Part shown: positions 36,737-46,515 of the stretch, one piece after another
Numbering within the stretch: the first letter of the stretch is position 1
Layout of the letters: each line of letters begins with the position of its first letter
NCBI RefSeq assembly: GCF_001440395.1
Contig: NZ_LLXZ01000059.1
Location: 62,001 to 126,000 of the forward strand
Source: Bradyrhizobium jicamae
Lineage (GTDB): Bacteria > Pseudomonadota > Alphaproteobacteria > Rhizobiales > Xanthobacteraceae
Direction: 5' to 3'
Length of the DNA: 64,000 nucleotides
Translations under genes and position numbers: made by a program
The notes under the pieces: model-generated
The model's database searches: none
The model's input: the letters and a program-made list of their open reading frames with translations, nothing else
What the model was told of the DNA's origin: nothing

Positions 36737-37437
36737 TCACGTAAGGGCAAAAAGCAAGGGGCGCCTGATGGATATTTTGGTGCATGGATGGGCTACATCA
36801 AAAGACCCAGACATGCTGCTGCTCGCAAGGGGTCTGCGGGAGGCGAAACTGCCAAATTTATCTTGCCATGATCTGCTGCTCTGACGAGCAAGGCTGCTGC
36901 GCCGGGTTTAGCCAAAGAGCAGTTACCTGGATGCGGAATTGCGACAAATTAAAGCAATTTCCGCGCTTCGCTTGCGCGGCCAAGTGACCGCCTGGGCAAT
37001 GAGCTTTGCTGCTTGACGACGGAAGCCTCCCGGCCTGTCCGCACGGCTCCCGTGCCTTATGGAAGACTTGGTTACTGAGACGACGCGATAGCGCTGTCAG
37101 TCAAATCCAATTCGGATTACCTCTTCTGCGTATCGGTCCTCAATAGGCCCGCATCGCCAGTCTGCCTGACCAACAAAGCCGCCAAGCGCGCGGCTGAGAT
37201 GCGTGGCCGTCGGGCGCCGCAATTGGACCCTCTGCGGCTCGGACCGCGGCGGCGAGCGGGCCGCCACATTCACCCTGATCCGGACCGCCAACCTCAATGA
37301 ACGCAGGCTTGGCTCGCCGATGCCCTAGACACGCGCTTGGACACCACTACAAGCAGGGTCGCGCCAGGACCGAACAGCTCGGATGGGACTTCTCGACAGT
37401 TCGGGATGCACGACGCGGGATAGCCTCGCAGCGGATT
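36737..37437. other. Intergenic region, no clear gene
   Basis: About 700 bp upstream of the PPTase gene. It has a short basic open frame at 36728-36871 and a few others, none with recognisable features. The promoter of the NRPS cassette should lie in its left part. No repeat or terminator was noticed. Confidence 0.4.
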
Positions 37438-37818
37438 TCAAGGCGTGGGTGGGTGTCTGAGGTCGCGCAACAACCAGAAACGTGCTCGATCGAAACGCAG
37501 GACAGCGCGGCCAGCAAAAACGCCTGCGGCGCCTCCAGCAATTTTCTGGAGTGCGTCCAGGGTTCGGGCGTGGCGATCCGGAGTAAGAAACTGCAGGAGC
37601 TCAAGCAATGCGGCGCTGCCAAGTACGATGAGCAGGACGGCAAGAGTGCGTCGGGGATAGGCTAAGCAGAAGAGCGTGCCGAGAATGGCAAATGCTGCAA
37701 GATGTTCCATATTCGACGAGGTCAGCAAAATCGGCCTATCGCTTAGCGGCGACAGGGTCGAATAAGCACTGACACACAGGCCGGTCCATGCAGCGAACGT
37801 AAGTAGTTTTTGAGACAT
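37438..37818 (-). CDS. VanZ-like membrane protein
   Basis: A 126-residue membrane protein with about three hydrophobic helices. The family core is visible as MEHLAAFAILGTLFCLAYPR and LLELLQFLTPDRHARTLDAL, including the E-H and D positions of VanZ-like proteins. Such proteins often accompany polysaccharide and exopolysaccharide genes in rhizobia. Its biochemical role is unknown. Confidence 0.75.
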   Translation of the reverse strand: MSQKLLTFAAWTGLCVSAYSTLSPLSDRPILLTSSNMEHLAAFAILGTLFCLAYPRRTLAVLLIVLGSAALLELLQFLTPDRHARTLDALQKIAGGAAGVFAGRAVLRFDRARFWLLRDLRHPPTP

Positions 37819-38348
37819 GAGATTTTTCCTCTCGGCTTTGCTCTACTGCATGGCGCAACTAGCCCAAGCAGAGCTTGCCATGGCGGCCTGCGATCAGGGC
37901 CTGGATCGCGCCGCAAAGCCGGTACACCGGGCCAGCCTACGCAAGTGCACCGTGTGGAATAATTGCTAAAAAGGGGCACTCCTCCTGAGTTCCACCGGTT
38001 GTGGTCGCCGCAGGCGCTATGCAATCCGCCATGGATTGATGAAGACGCCCTCAGGACGCCGCGCCAGCAGTTGTTCGAGGTTCTCCTTGCGCATCGAGAG
38101 GGGAGGCTTTGCGGGAATTCTTCCCCTACGGCCAGCAGGTCGAAGGCGCAGAGCTGAACTTCTTCGTCATGCTTGCGAGAAAGGAGCGCGTTGAATCCGC
38201 GATGACGTCAACATCGAGCGCGACGGCCCCGACAAGCAGGTGCCGGCGGGGCGGGCATCAGGATTCGCTTATTGGTCTTCTGGGCCGTCTTCACTGCGGT
38301 TGGATCTCTCGTGTCGACGGCTAACGCCAACGGGATCGCGGTGGCAAC
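37819..38348. other. Degenerate region
   Basis: 530 bp. Plus-strand frames at 38109-38324 give protein-like pieces (LREFFPYGQQVEGAELNFF and MLARKERVES) and a hydrophobic piece (LLVFWAVFTAVGSLVS) in another frame. They look like scraps of a broken gene, but I cannot name it. Confidence 0.35.
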
Positions 38349-38690
38349 TTACAAGTGAACCGCTAAAAATTCAGATCGGAACGCAGCCGAGATGCGCTTA
38401 ACCGCCTTCCGCTTTTGCAAGAATGAAAGCCGCCCAGGCGGCCCGAACGGCGTTTTCGCTGCATCCACGATGTAGAGCTTTCCCGTCCCGCGATCGCGCA
38501 GCGTATCGAGTTCGCCGAAGTCGAGCCCGATCTCCCGGGCAAAGCTCAGGATCAACTTGCGTTCCTGTGCGCTGGTAACGTTCTCGGTCGGAACGATCTT
38601 GACTTCGAAATTCGTATTGACGAAGCGCTGATGCTTCCAGCGGCGCTTGAGATAAACCAGCGGCAGCCGACAGTACACCGCACCCGCTTT
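38349..38690 (-). pseudogene. ATP-grasp-like protein, C-terminal fragment
   Basis: About 110 residues: VKIVPTENVTSAQERKLILS, IGLDFGELDTLRDRGTGKLY, IVDAAKTPFGPPGRLSFLQK. The GELD...VD-x-TP pattern is typical of the metal-binding end of ATP-grasp-type ligases found in sugar clusters. No start with a ribosome-binding site is seen, and the frame runs into a terminator-like hairpin upstream, so the N-terminal two thirds are missing. Confidence 0.5.
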
Positions 38691-38694
38691 CCAC

Positions 38695-38718
38695 AGCCGC
38701 CTCCGGGCGGCTTTTTTT
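38695..38718 (+). terminator. Rho-independent terminator-like hairpin
   Basis: AGCCGCC and GGCGGCT form a 7-bp stem around TCCG, followed by seven T. No intact plus-strand gene precedes it, so it may be a leftover from a lost gene. Confidence 0.6.
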
Positions 38719-39375
38719 CATGTCTTGGGGTAGAGACGTTTGTAACAACCGGATGTCCACAAAGCCCACAGCTCCGAAAATCCCCTCACTGCCGCTCCTG
38801 AAGAACGCCGCCGCCACCGAGAACGAACTGCCCGAGCCCTTGCCATGCCGCCATGCCGCAAGGCCTCATCTACCCTCAGAACTGGGGCCTTCTGAGTCGT
38901 CCACGGCGCTGTCGATACGTCGAATTTGAGCGAGGCAAAGGTTTGCGGCGTGGACCGCCATTGTGTTCGTGCACGATGATTTCCGGAACTTCGTATGCGA
39001 AGGCTTCGATTATCCCAATGGGAGATTGTCGATCAAGGGTACGAAACAGTGGTTCGTTGGAGCAGTGCGGGCTACGCTCTAACGCTCCGCAAATGTGTGC
39101 CTTTTGCCGACGGCGCAACAATTCCGAAGGATCAATTCCTCTGGTGCAGAGCCTTGCGATGGGCCCAGGACAAACGCGATCGCGAGCAGGGAAAAGCCGG
39201 GGAACATTTTTGCTATCGACGCCAGAGCGTCAGGCAGCACTTTTGCCCCGCCTCCTCGATTCCTGCCGGGTGAGTCTTCGCGTAGAGATCTCGCGCCTTG
39301 ATCGTATCGTCGCGCGTCCGTTAACCCATTTGGCGAGGATCATGGGATGTAGGTCTCTGCGAGCGAGAAGCCCGC
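38719..39375. other. Intergenic region, no clear gene
   Basis: About 650 bp between the hairpin and the methyltransferase stop. Short overlapping frames are present on both strands; none has family features. This is probably degenerate sequence. Confidence 0.35.
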
Positions 39376-40173
39376 TTAGGCGCTGCCCATCCGCGTCGTC
39401 GGGCAGTACAGAAAGTTATTGATATAGGAGAGACTCCTCCGACGTTCGTTCCCAGTCTTGAAAGCCGGCGACGGCAGTTGATTGCCTGCACTGTCGAACG
39501 TTCTGGCGGGACGACGCTTGCCACGCTCAAAATAGAACCCTTCGTAGCCAAGAGCGGAGAGGCTCTTGTCAATTCGGCTAAGCCCACCTGGATTGTGCCG
39601 TTCCTCGATTTCTATCAGCAGGCAGGGGCGATCGCGGGCGATTGTCTTTTGTCCTCCGTCCAGCACGTCCTCCTCATGGCCTTCGACGTCGATCTTGATG
39701 AAGGAAATGTTTTTGAAGTCATAGTCGTCCAACCGACGCAGAGAAACGTCGATCGTCCGAGAAAGGCGCTCGTCAGCGACCACCCGGGGCTCAAGGCTGG
39801 CCATACCTTTATCCTCTCCTTGAGAGGGAACGAGCGGAACTCGCAACTTTGCTTGGCCTTGCTGGGATGATAGTGCAACGTTCTCGACCACAATATTCCT
39901 CACTCTCAATCGGCGAATGCGCTCAGCGTCTTCTGGAATTGGCTCGAAAGCATAAACGTAGCGGGCCATCCGACTGAGATGGTATGCATAGACCCCACTG
40001 CTGGCGCCGACGTCGAGGGCAACACCATCTCGGCGCACATATTTGTGCAATTCGCGCAGCTCCCATTCTCCGGTGTGGAGATACTCATGCCAAAAACACT
40101 TGCGCATCCCGAGCCAGTATCTCATCTCTGCCAATCGCGCGTACCGTGAAATCTCAGTGGTCTTGTCCAACAT
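39376..40173 (-). CDS. FkbM-family methyltransferase
   Basis: A 265-residue SAM-dependent methyltransferase. Motif I is ALDVGASSGVYAYHLSRMA, followed by VYAFEPIPEDAERIR, and the FkbM signature is SFIKIDVEGHEEDVLDGG. In polysaccharide loci such enzymes O-methylate sugars. It is the last gene of the minus-strand group containing the O-antigen ligase and amidotransferase, separated from the ligase by an IS remnant. Confidence 0.85.
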   Translation of the reverse strand: MLDKTTEISRYARLAEMRYWLGMRKCFWHEYLHTGEWELRELHKYVRRDGVALDVGASSGVYAYHLSRMARYVYAFEPIPEDAERIRRLRVRNIVVENVALSSQQGQAKLRVPLVPSQGEDKGMASLEPRVVADERLSRTIDVSLRRLDDYDFKNISFIKIDVEGHEEDVLDGGQKTIARDRPCLLIEIEERHNPGGLSRIDKSLSALGYEGFYFERGKRRPARTFDSAGNQLPSPAFKTGNERRRSLSYINNFLYCPTTRMGSA

Positions 40174-40343
40174 CGTAATTCCCCAAACCAGCAGCGGCCC
40201 TCATCAGCAGCTTTCGGCTCGGCCGAAGATTGCCGCCTTCCAACGTCCAAAATACGCTTGGCGACGTCTGATACAGCCAGCCATTCGGATATCGTGCCTG
40301 CCCCAAAAGGGGTAACTAGCGGCCATTGATGATCGGTGGCTCC

Positions 40344-40517
40344 TTACGTCATCTCCGGCGATAATAGGTCGATGGCGTCCGCGCCGTCTATCGCCAGGTC
40401 GCGCACGCGCGCCGCCTTCAGTCGCCGAGCATCGGAGACCCTCAGCGCGCCGTACCTCGCCTTCCAGTTCTAAAAAGTCGGGCTGCTGATCCCGTGTGTT
40501 CGGCAAACGTCCGCCAT
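40344..40517 (-). mobile_element. IS3-family OrfA remnant with a stop codon
   Basis: Read on the minus strand from ATG 40517: MADVCRTHGISSPTF, a TAG, then NWKARYGALRVSDARRLKA. This is the helix-turn-helix middle of an IS3-family OrfA transposase (usual form HGISxxTFYxWKxKYGGLxVSxxRRLK). The rest of OrfA and all of OrfB are absent. It overlaps the 3' end of the O-antigen ligase gene in another frame. Confidence 0.7.
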
Positions 40518-41803
40518 TGATAAGTGCTGCGATCGAGTCGCAAATACAATGGGACCGCGGTTAACGATAAGAAAGTCAGCGCTCCGAGCGGGTCCTGAAC
40601 CCCGGACATTGCCGCCACCTCGAAGAATGAAGACAACAAGCCCAAAATAGGAAAACTCACAAGCAGCATAAAGAAATCCCGTTCGGTGGCAGACGTCTTC
40701 ACGCGGCCGATGCCTATTACTATGACTGACGAAATACAAAATAGTAATAGTGCCAGACCAACGATCCCTGTTCCTAGCAAGACGTCAAGATATCCATTGT
40801 GGGCATCGACGGCAGCCTGTCCCATCGCGCCAACGAGAAGAGGTCGTATGAAATCGACCGTTGCGGCGTAGTAGCCGTATCCAAGGAGGGGCTTCTGCCA
40901 AACTGCGTCAAACACGATGTGCCAGATGTAGGTGCGTCCAGAAAAGGTCGCGTCGCGCCCAACGAGAGCTACGAGGTCTTCGCCGAAAAATGAGAAGGCT
41001 GTAAACGCGAATGCGCTTACACCAAACACAATTAGCAGTAGAGTGCTTCGGGAAGCATGCACACCTCCTATCAGCCAATAATAGACTAACAGCATGCACA
41101 AAGCGATCCACGAGCCAGCCGATTGGGCGGATATCAGGCACACGATCGCCGAGCCAATACAAATCACGCGGAAACCAACGGACGCGTTTATGAGACGCGG
41201 GAGAAACAAGAACGTGAAAACGCTGATAGACGCCGCGGCGCCCAGTTGATTTTTATGCGCGAACACCCCGCGCCACCGGCCAACATGATCATCTTGATGG
41301 ATGCTATCACTCACTTGATGTATTCCATAGTTCGGAAAAGCGACCGCCATCACCACGCTCGCGAGCATTAAGAATACCAATAGTTTGACTATTATTTTGC
41401 AAAAGGTACCGATATCCAAGACCTGACAGACAGCGGCAATGGCAAGAATATATAGAAACATCAAGGACGCTTGCTTGAATGTGCCGTATGGCTCAACGGA
41501 CCATATGGTCGATGCGAGGCAGATACTGGCATAACTCATGATCGCGATCGGAAGACATACGCCTGAACCCCGACACATCAAGGCAATTGCGACGCAAGAA
41601 AACGGGAGCGCCATCTGTAGATAGTAGACTATCTTGGTCTCCGATTGACTTGCAGTCGGAAGAGCCGGATCCGTTCCGGAAATTACAAAGAAGAATGGAT
41701 ATATAAAGACCAGCAGCAGGCCGATGAGTAGCAGTTCGGCGGCTTTCGAGTAGATAAGGCCGGATATCTGAGGTTGTGCATTTGACCTTGTCAGGGATCG
41801 CAT
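40442..41803 (-). CDS. O-antigen ligase / polymerase (Wzy-C family)
   Basis: A 453-residue membrane protein with 10-12 hydrophobic segments. The Wzy_C-type periplasmic region is visible as RWRGVFAHKNQLGAAASIS and SGRTYIWHIVFDAVWQKPLLGYGYY, with HNGYLDVLLGTGIVGLALLL. It polymerises or ligates lipid-linked repeat units on the periplasmic face. The last 25 or so residues are read from IS3 remnant sequence, so the native C-terminus has been replaced. Confidence 0.85.
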   Translation of the reverse strand: MRSLTRSNAQPQISGLIYSKAAELLLIGLLLVFIYPFFFVISGTDPALPTASQSETKIVYYLQMALPFSCVAIALMCRGSGVCLPIAIMSYASICLASTIWSVEPYGTFKQASLMFLYILAIAAVCQVLDIGTFCKIIVKLLVFLMLASVVMAVAFPNYGIHQVSDSIHQDDHVGRWRGVFAHKNQLGAAASISVFTFLFLPRLINASVGFRVICIGSAIVCLISAQSAGSWIALCMLLVYYWLIGGVHASRSTLLLIVFGVSAFAFTAFSFFGEDLVALVGRDATFSGRTYIWHIVFDAVWQKPLLGYGYYAATVDFIRPLLVGAMGQAAVDAHNGYLDVLLGTGIVGLALLLFCISSVIVIGIGRVKTSATERDFFMLLVSFPILGLLSSFFEVAAMSGVQDPLGALTFLSLTAVPLYLRLDRSTYQWRTFAEHTGSAARLFRTGRRGTAR

Positions 41804-41882
41804 CGGCGCTTCTCCACCAAATCCCAGTCAAAGGGTTTCTCTGCAATTGTCGAGCATGCGGTCGGCTTACATGGCCACATCT

Positions 41883-43862
41883 TCAATTCAAAAGGGATGC
41901 CAAGCGCCTTGTTCCGGTATCCGCCACCGGTGCACTGCACCACCGACGATGCCAAGCCTGAAACATTAGAATGTTCCAGACGAACAGATAGCCTCCATTA
42001 TCTCCGTTCAAGAATTCGGTCCAGACGGAGCGAACGGCCTCGACGTCAAAAATATCACCGGCGCGCAGGTCAGCCTCGTTCATTAGGTCTTCGGCCCAAT
42101 TCCGCAACGGACCGCGCAACCAATCTGCGAGCGGAACGGCGAAGCCCATTTTCGGGCGATCGACCAAACCATCGGGCACATAGCGAGCAAGAACACGCCG
42201 AAGCAAGTGTTTGGGGCGCGGGGCACGCGCGTTCTGAAATGACGGTAGCTTCCAGATCCATTCAACCAGGCGATGGTCGAGCAACGGAGCGCGGACCTCA
42301 AGAGCGACAGCCATAGAAGCGCGATCAACCTTGGTTAGGATGTCATCGGGCAAATACGTGCACATGTCCAGGTAGCGCATACGGTCCACCGGATCGGGTA
42401 AGAGGACCTTGAGGTCTTGACCCCAGCAGGCCGTCCGTACCTCTTGTGACCCTTTTACAAGATTATCTGGGTTCTGATGGTGCGAGATAACTTGATAGTA
42501 CACGGAGTCGATCGATGACGCTGAGAGGATGTGCGCCAACCGATGGGCCTTTTGGCCAACCTGTGGCACGCGCCGAAAGTATGGTACATAGCGCGCTATC
42601 CTGTCGAGGGCGCTAGGCGGCACAGCGCGAATGCTTGAAGACGCGAGTCGGCGGAGTGCAAGCGGCACTTTCGCACTCGGCCGCCAAACGGAATCCGTCC
42701 ACCGATACATGTCATACCCGGAAAACAATTCGTCACCACCATCTCCTGAGAGGGCCACCGTGACGCGCTTCCGCGTCAACGCGGAGACAATATGGGTCGG
42801 GATCTGCGAGGAGTCGGCGAACGGCTCGTCATACATTTCGGCCAACTTCGGCACGACATCGAGAGCTTCAGCGCCGCTGACGGGAAACGTTGTGTGCTCG
42901 GTCCCAAGATGCCGAGCGACAGCCTCAGCGTGTTTCGATTCGTCGAATGCCGCGTTTTCAAAGCTGATGGTAAACGTCTTGACTGGTCTCCGAGAGACTC
43001 TTTGCATCAGTGCGACGACAGTAGATGAGTCATAGCCACCCGACAGAAAGGCGCCAAGCGGAACATCCGCAACCATGCGGCGCGATACTGCATCATGCAG
43101 CAGCTCGTCGAGTTCATCGACCAGCTCCTCTTCGCCGGCTCGGATCGTATTGCGCTGCCCCTGCGAAACAACGCCGGCGAGATCCCAGTACACGCCCACC
43201 TCGAGGCCGCCGCTTGCAATTTTGACTAACCCGGCGGGCGGCAGTTTGTAGACATCTTCGTAGATCGTGAATGGACCCGGCACATAATGATGCCGAAGGA
43301 AAGCGGCGATCGCTCCACGATTGAGGCTTGGCTTCCAACCGGGATGAACCCGCAGCGCTTTCAATTCTGACCCGAATAGCACTAGCCCGCCGAAAATCGC
43401 CCAATAGAGCGGCTTCTCGCCCATTCGATCACGAGCCAGGAACAGTTGACGCTCTCCAGCGTCCCACGCAGCGATTGCGAACATCCCGTTCAAGCGAGCG
43501 ATGGTCGACTTGACGCCCCATTGGGCGAAGCCTTCGACAATAACTTCTGTATCTGAATGCCCGCGAAACCGAACTCCGCGCCCCTCTAATTCGGTCCTCA
43601 GCTCTCGAAAATTATATATTTCACCGTTGAATGTAATTGCATATCGGCCGTTGGCCGAGATCATTGGTTGATGTCCCATTGGGGACAAGTCGACAATTGC
43701 AAGGCGACGCTGCCCGAAGGCAATGCTGGCGTCCTGGCTCAACCAAACTCCACTGTCGTCTGGCCCGCGGTGACTCAGGGTTTGCGTCATTGCAGAGACG
43801 CGCCTTTTCAAATCCTGCAGGCTGCAACCTCTACGCTCCCAAATACCGGAAATTCCGCACAT
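41883..43862 (-). CDS. Asparagine-synthetase-like amidotransferase (first copy)
   Basis: A 659-residue AsnB-type enzyme. The catalytic Cys2 is exposed by MCGISGIWE; the glutaminase domain has SHRGPDDSGVW and FNGEIYNFRELR, and the synthetase domain has the PPi loop FLSGGYDSSTVVAL and LSGDGGDELFSGYDMY. The frame is open to 43961, but Met must be directly before Cys2, which fixes the start at 43862. In polysaccharide loci such enzymes amidate uronic acids or other carboxylates. A repeat (43911-44000) lies just upstream. Confidence 0.88.
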   Translation of the reverse strand: MCGISGIWERRGCSLQDLKRRVSAMTQTLSHRGPDDSGVWLSQDASIAFGQRRLAIVDLSPMGHQPMISANGRYAITFNGEIYNFRELRTELEGRGVRFRGHSDTEVIVEGFAQWGVKSTIARLNGMFAIAAWDAGERQLFLARDRMGEKPLYWAIFGGLVLFGSELKALRVHPGWKPSLNRGAIAAFLRHHYVPGPFTIYEDVYKLPPAGLVKIASGGLEVGVYWDLAGVVSQGQRNTIRAGEEELVDELDELLHDAVSRRMVADVPLGAFLSGGYDSSTVVALMQRVSRRPVKTFTISFENAAFDESKHAEAVARHLGTEHTTFPVSGAEALDVVPKLAEMYDEPFADSSQIPTHIVSALTRKRVTVALSGDGGDELFSGYDMYRWTDSVWRPSAKVPLALRRLASSSIRAVPPSALDRIARYVPYFRRVPQVGQKAHRLAHILSASSIDSVYYQVISHHQNPDNLVKGSQEVRTACWGQDLKVLLPDPVDRMRYLDMCTYLPDDILTKVDRASMAVALEVRAPLLDHRLVEWIWKLPSFQNARAPRPKHLLRRVLARYVPDGLVDRPKMGFAVPLADWLRGPLRNWAEDLMNEADLRAGDIFDVEAVRSVWTEFLNGDNGGYLFVWNILMFQAWHRRWCSAPVADTGTRRLASLLN

Positions 43863-43910
43863 GCTTGAAAAGAGCTCGCTGATGAGAGGGCAATGAGAGG
43901 AAGCCAACGC

Positions 43911-44000
43911 GAGCATAGTCGTTTGAACTGGTCCGGGGCTCGACCCTTTCGGATTACCCATTCTCGATCACAGCAGAAGCCCAGACCAGCCGGCCCAGGA
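43911..44000. repeat. About 85-bp dispersed repeat, copy 1
   Basis: From GAGCATAGTC to about CAGACCAGCCGG this matches 56255-56340 with only a handful of changes and one 1-base gap; the central GGCTCGACCCTTTCGGATTA is identical. It ends about 50 bp upstream of the amidotransferase start, on the same relative side as copy 2 is to wecB-wecC. Confidence 0.75.
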
Positions 44001-44511
44001 ATGGTATAAGCGCGCGCCCTTATCGTGATTTCGTGCAGGATATGTACGCCTCTGCGCCTTCGGCTGAAGCGTAGCCGCGCTTGGGCATCCTCTCCGGGGG
44101 GTGACGACTGCAATCCGCTGCAGTCCGCGCCAGCTTCCGATCATCGGCCTGCCACCGCCTCGGCCACTTGCAGTCCACGTCAAGGACTGATCCCGAACGG
44201 TGGGCCAGATCCCCTCAGGTCAGCTCCTTCTTGCAAGGGCAAACTCTGTCGCTCATGACCGACACCGCGCTCCAACGCATGGATGGCCTGCCAATCTGAC
44301 CAATCCAGCCCATCTCAATGTGCCAGCTATGTCTACGGGCACTCGCGTCACGATTTGGGTAACCCTCCTTGGCAGGCCCGTGTGGAGGGCTTTGCTATAC
44401 CTTGGCGGGGCCTTCGATTGTTCACCTCGCGATGTCCCGGAGACGGCATCAGCGGAGGAGAGTTGAGGGTGCGCCTTCAGCCGATGGCGTACCAAGCCTA
44501 AGGAGACTGCG
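44001..44511. other. Intergenic region, nothing recognised
   Basis: About 510 bp between the divergent amidotransferase and oxidoreductase genes. Frames here are short and Arg/Pro/Ser-rich. Promoters for both directions should lie in it. An AAGGAG sequence precedes the gene at 44512. Confidence 0.4.
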
Positions 44512-45615
44512 ATGCTCAATGTTGGCCTGATTGGGCTCGGCAAGATGGGGCTTTCCCACTTCGCGATTGTCAACACGCATCCTGCGGTCAAGTTGGTCGG
44601 AGTTTGCGATAGCACGAGTTATTTGTGCGGCATCCTCCACAAATATACGGGCATCGAAGTCTTCTCCAATTACCGCGAAATGCTCGATAAGAAATCGCTT
44701 GATGCGGTCATCATTGCGACGCCTTCGCGATTTCATGGTGAAATGGTCCGCGAGGCCCTCAATAGAGGCCTGCACGTGTTTTGCGAAAAGCCATTTTGCC
44801 TCGACGTGTACGACGGTCTCGATCTGGCGGAGCTGGCTGAAAGGAAAGGTGTCGTCAACCAGGTGGGGTATCACTACCGATTCGTCGGGGCGTTCAACGC
44901 GGCCAAGCGTCTACTCGATGCGCACGCGCTTGGCCGGCTTCATCACGTCCGGGTTGAAGCCTATGGCCCGGTGGTGTTGCGACCGAAAGGGGCGACATGG
45001 CGGTCGAAGGGCAGTGAGGGCGGAGGCTGCCTCTATGATTACGCATGCCATGCAATCGATATCGTGAATTACCTTGTTGGCAGGCCCGATGCTGTGTCCG
45101 GGACGGTGCTCAACAGAATCTTTTCCCGGGACGTGGACGACGAGGTCTACGCGACGATGCATTTTACCGATGGCATGACGGGAATGATTGCCGCCAATTG
45201 GAGCGACGACAGTTTGCGCAGAATGTCGACGCAGGTCACGCTCTGGGGCACGAACGGACGTATGGTCGTCGACCGTCAGGAAGTGAAGACATTCATTCGA
45301 GCCGCAGCGGGCAGCGCTGTTGCGGCGAAAGAGGGTTGGGACATTCGTCATACAACCGACTTTCACAGCGATGTCTGGTATTACCTGCGAGGCGAGGAAT
45401 ATTCTGCGCAACTCGACTACTTCTTCCAATGCATCGTGGAGGGGCGCCGGGAGAATATCTCGTCCTTCGAGTCTGCGGCTCAGACCGATTGTGTCGTGTC
45501 CGCGATGTTGCAGAACGCGGGAGAAGCTTGGCGGCAGGTGGATTCCGGGGCCAGGAGCCCAACTCTGAGCCCGAACGGGTCTGGAGGCTTCTTGTCCGCG
45601 GTCATGGGGCGCTGA
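44512..45615 (+). CDS. Gfo/Idh/MocA-family sugar oxidoreductase
   Basis: A 367-residue NAD(P)-dependent oxidoreductase. The Rossmann motif is VGLIGLGKMGLSHFAIV; the family lysine is in HVFCEKPFCLDV, and GCLYDYACHAIDIVNYLVG contains the conserved DxxxH-like pair. It probably oxidises a nucleotide-sugar hydroxyl to a ketone for later amination. The next gene starts 36 bp downstream, so the two likely form one operon. Confidence 0.85.
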   Translation: MLNVGLIGLGKMGLSHFAIVNTHPAVKLVGVCDSTSYLCGILHKYTGIEVFSNYREMLDKKSLDAVIIATPSRFHGEMVREALNRGLHVFCEKPFCLDVYDGLDLAELAERKGVVNQVGYHYRFVGAFNAAKRLLDAHALGRLHHVRVEAYGPVVLRPKGATWRSKGSEGGGCLYDYACHAIDIVNYLVGRPDAVSGTVLNRIFSRDVDDEVYATMHFTDGMTGMIAANWSDDSLRRMSTQVTLWGTNGRMVVDRQEVKTFIRAAAGSAVAAKEGWDIRHTTDFHSDVWYYLRGEEYSAQLDYFFQCIVEGRRENISSFESAAQTDCVVSAMLQNAGEAWRQVDSGARSPTLSPNGSGGFLSAVMGR

Positions 45616-45651
45616 GATAGATATGCTCTCCCATCAAGGGAGGAGGGGCCA

Positions 45652-46515
45652 GTGGATCGAATATTGTTCGGCGATAATCAGTTCTTCGGCATCAATCACA
45701 TGTCCGAGGAAAAGGCGCGTGCGCAGGCCATCCGCTTCGCGGATATCCAGGAAATCATCGATTTGCTGGATGCCGCCTATGACAGCGGGATCCATGTCTT
45801 CATGTGCACGACGCATGATCGAATCGCCGAGATCTGCGCGCATGTTCGTTTGCACCCGGAGCGATATTCGAAGCTCGAATTCTATCCCTGCATGCCGTAC
45901 GCCCATAAATACGCAAACGCCGTGACCGAGCACGGAACGATGGAGGCATTGAAGCGGTTTTTGCCCGCGGAGGGTGCCCTTTCTGCGCTGGTGAGGGGTG
46001 GTGTATCTGTGGCCAGGCGCGATGTGGAGGGTATGGCGCGGCTCCTGATCGACGCTGAGATGAAGATGTTCAATGGGCTGAAGACGCCGGTCATCTTTCT
46101 CCAGAACGTGGTCACCGATCTGCTGCTTGGGATGGGGATAAAAGACGCGTTTCGCATTTTTGCCGACCACGTGCGGGACCGCTACAAGGCCGAGCCGGGC
46201 TTTATAACGATGAACATGCCGCGTCTTCTCGATGTTCTGGAGGAAGTCGGCATAGAGAACCCGATCGTATGTGCGAATATAAATAAGCTGGGCTTTCGGA
46301 TGTGCGGCGGTATCGAGCTTTACGAGAAAGCCATTGCATCCCGCAAGTTCAGGCCGGTTGCGATGTCCGTCTTGGCTTCGGGAGCGATCAACCCGCGTGA
46401 GGCTATCGAGTACGTCTGCCGTCAGAAGGACATTAAATCAATTGTGTTCGGAGCTTCAAGCAAAAGCAACATTCTGAACACGAAACGCCTCATCGAGGAG
46501 TATAGTGTGGCGTAA
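45652..46515 (+). CDS. Conserved-looking protein of unknown function, GTG start
   Basis: A 287-residue soluble protein starting at GTG 45652, with a strong GGAGGAGG site 4-11 bases upstream. It opens with RILFGDNQFFGINHMSEEKA and includes GIHVFMCTTHDRIAEIC and AMSVLASGAINPREAIEYVC, and it ends with KSIVFGASSKSNI. The alternating beta/alpha pattern and the late GAS-S-N motif recall TIM-barrel enzymes such as aldo-keto reductases, but I cannot assign a family. Its place after the Gfo/Idh/MocA gene suggests a role in making a nucleotide sugar. Confidence 0.75.
   Translation: MDRILFGDNQFFGINHMSEEKARAQAIRFADIQEIIDLLDAAYDSGIHVFMCTTHDRIAEICAHVRLHPERYSKLEFYPCMPYAHKYANAVTEHGTMEALKRFLPAEGALSALVRGGVSVARRDVEGMARLLIDAEMKMFNGLKTPVIFLQNVVTDLLLGMGIKDAFRIFADHVRDRYKAEPGFITMNMPRLLDVLEEVGIENPIVCANINKLGFRMCGGIELYEKAIASRKFRPVAMSVLASGAINPREAIEYVCRQKDIKSIVFGASSKSNILNTKRLIEEYSVA

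Noticed and set aside
36728..36871. Possible 47-residue basic peptide upstream of the PPTase gene
   Set aside because: No ribosome-binding site, no recognisable family, and the length is expected by chance.
43808..44113. Minus-strand frame through repeat copy 1 with a peptide shared by copy 2
   Set aside because: The shared peptide is explained by the nucleotide repeat; outside it the two frames have no similarity.
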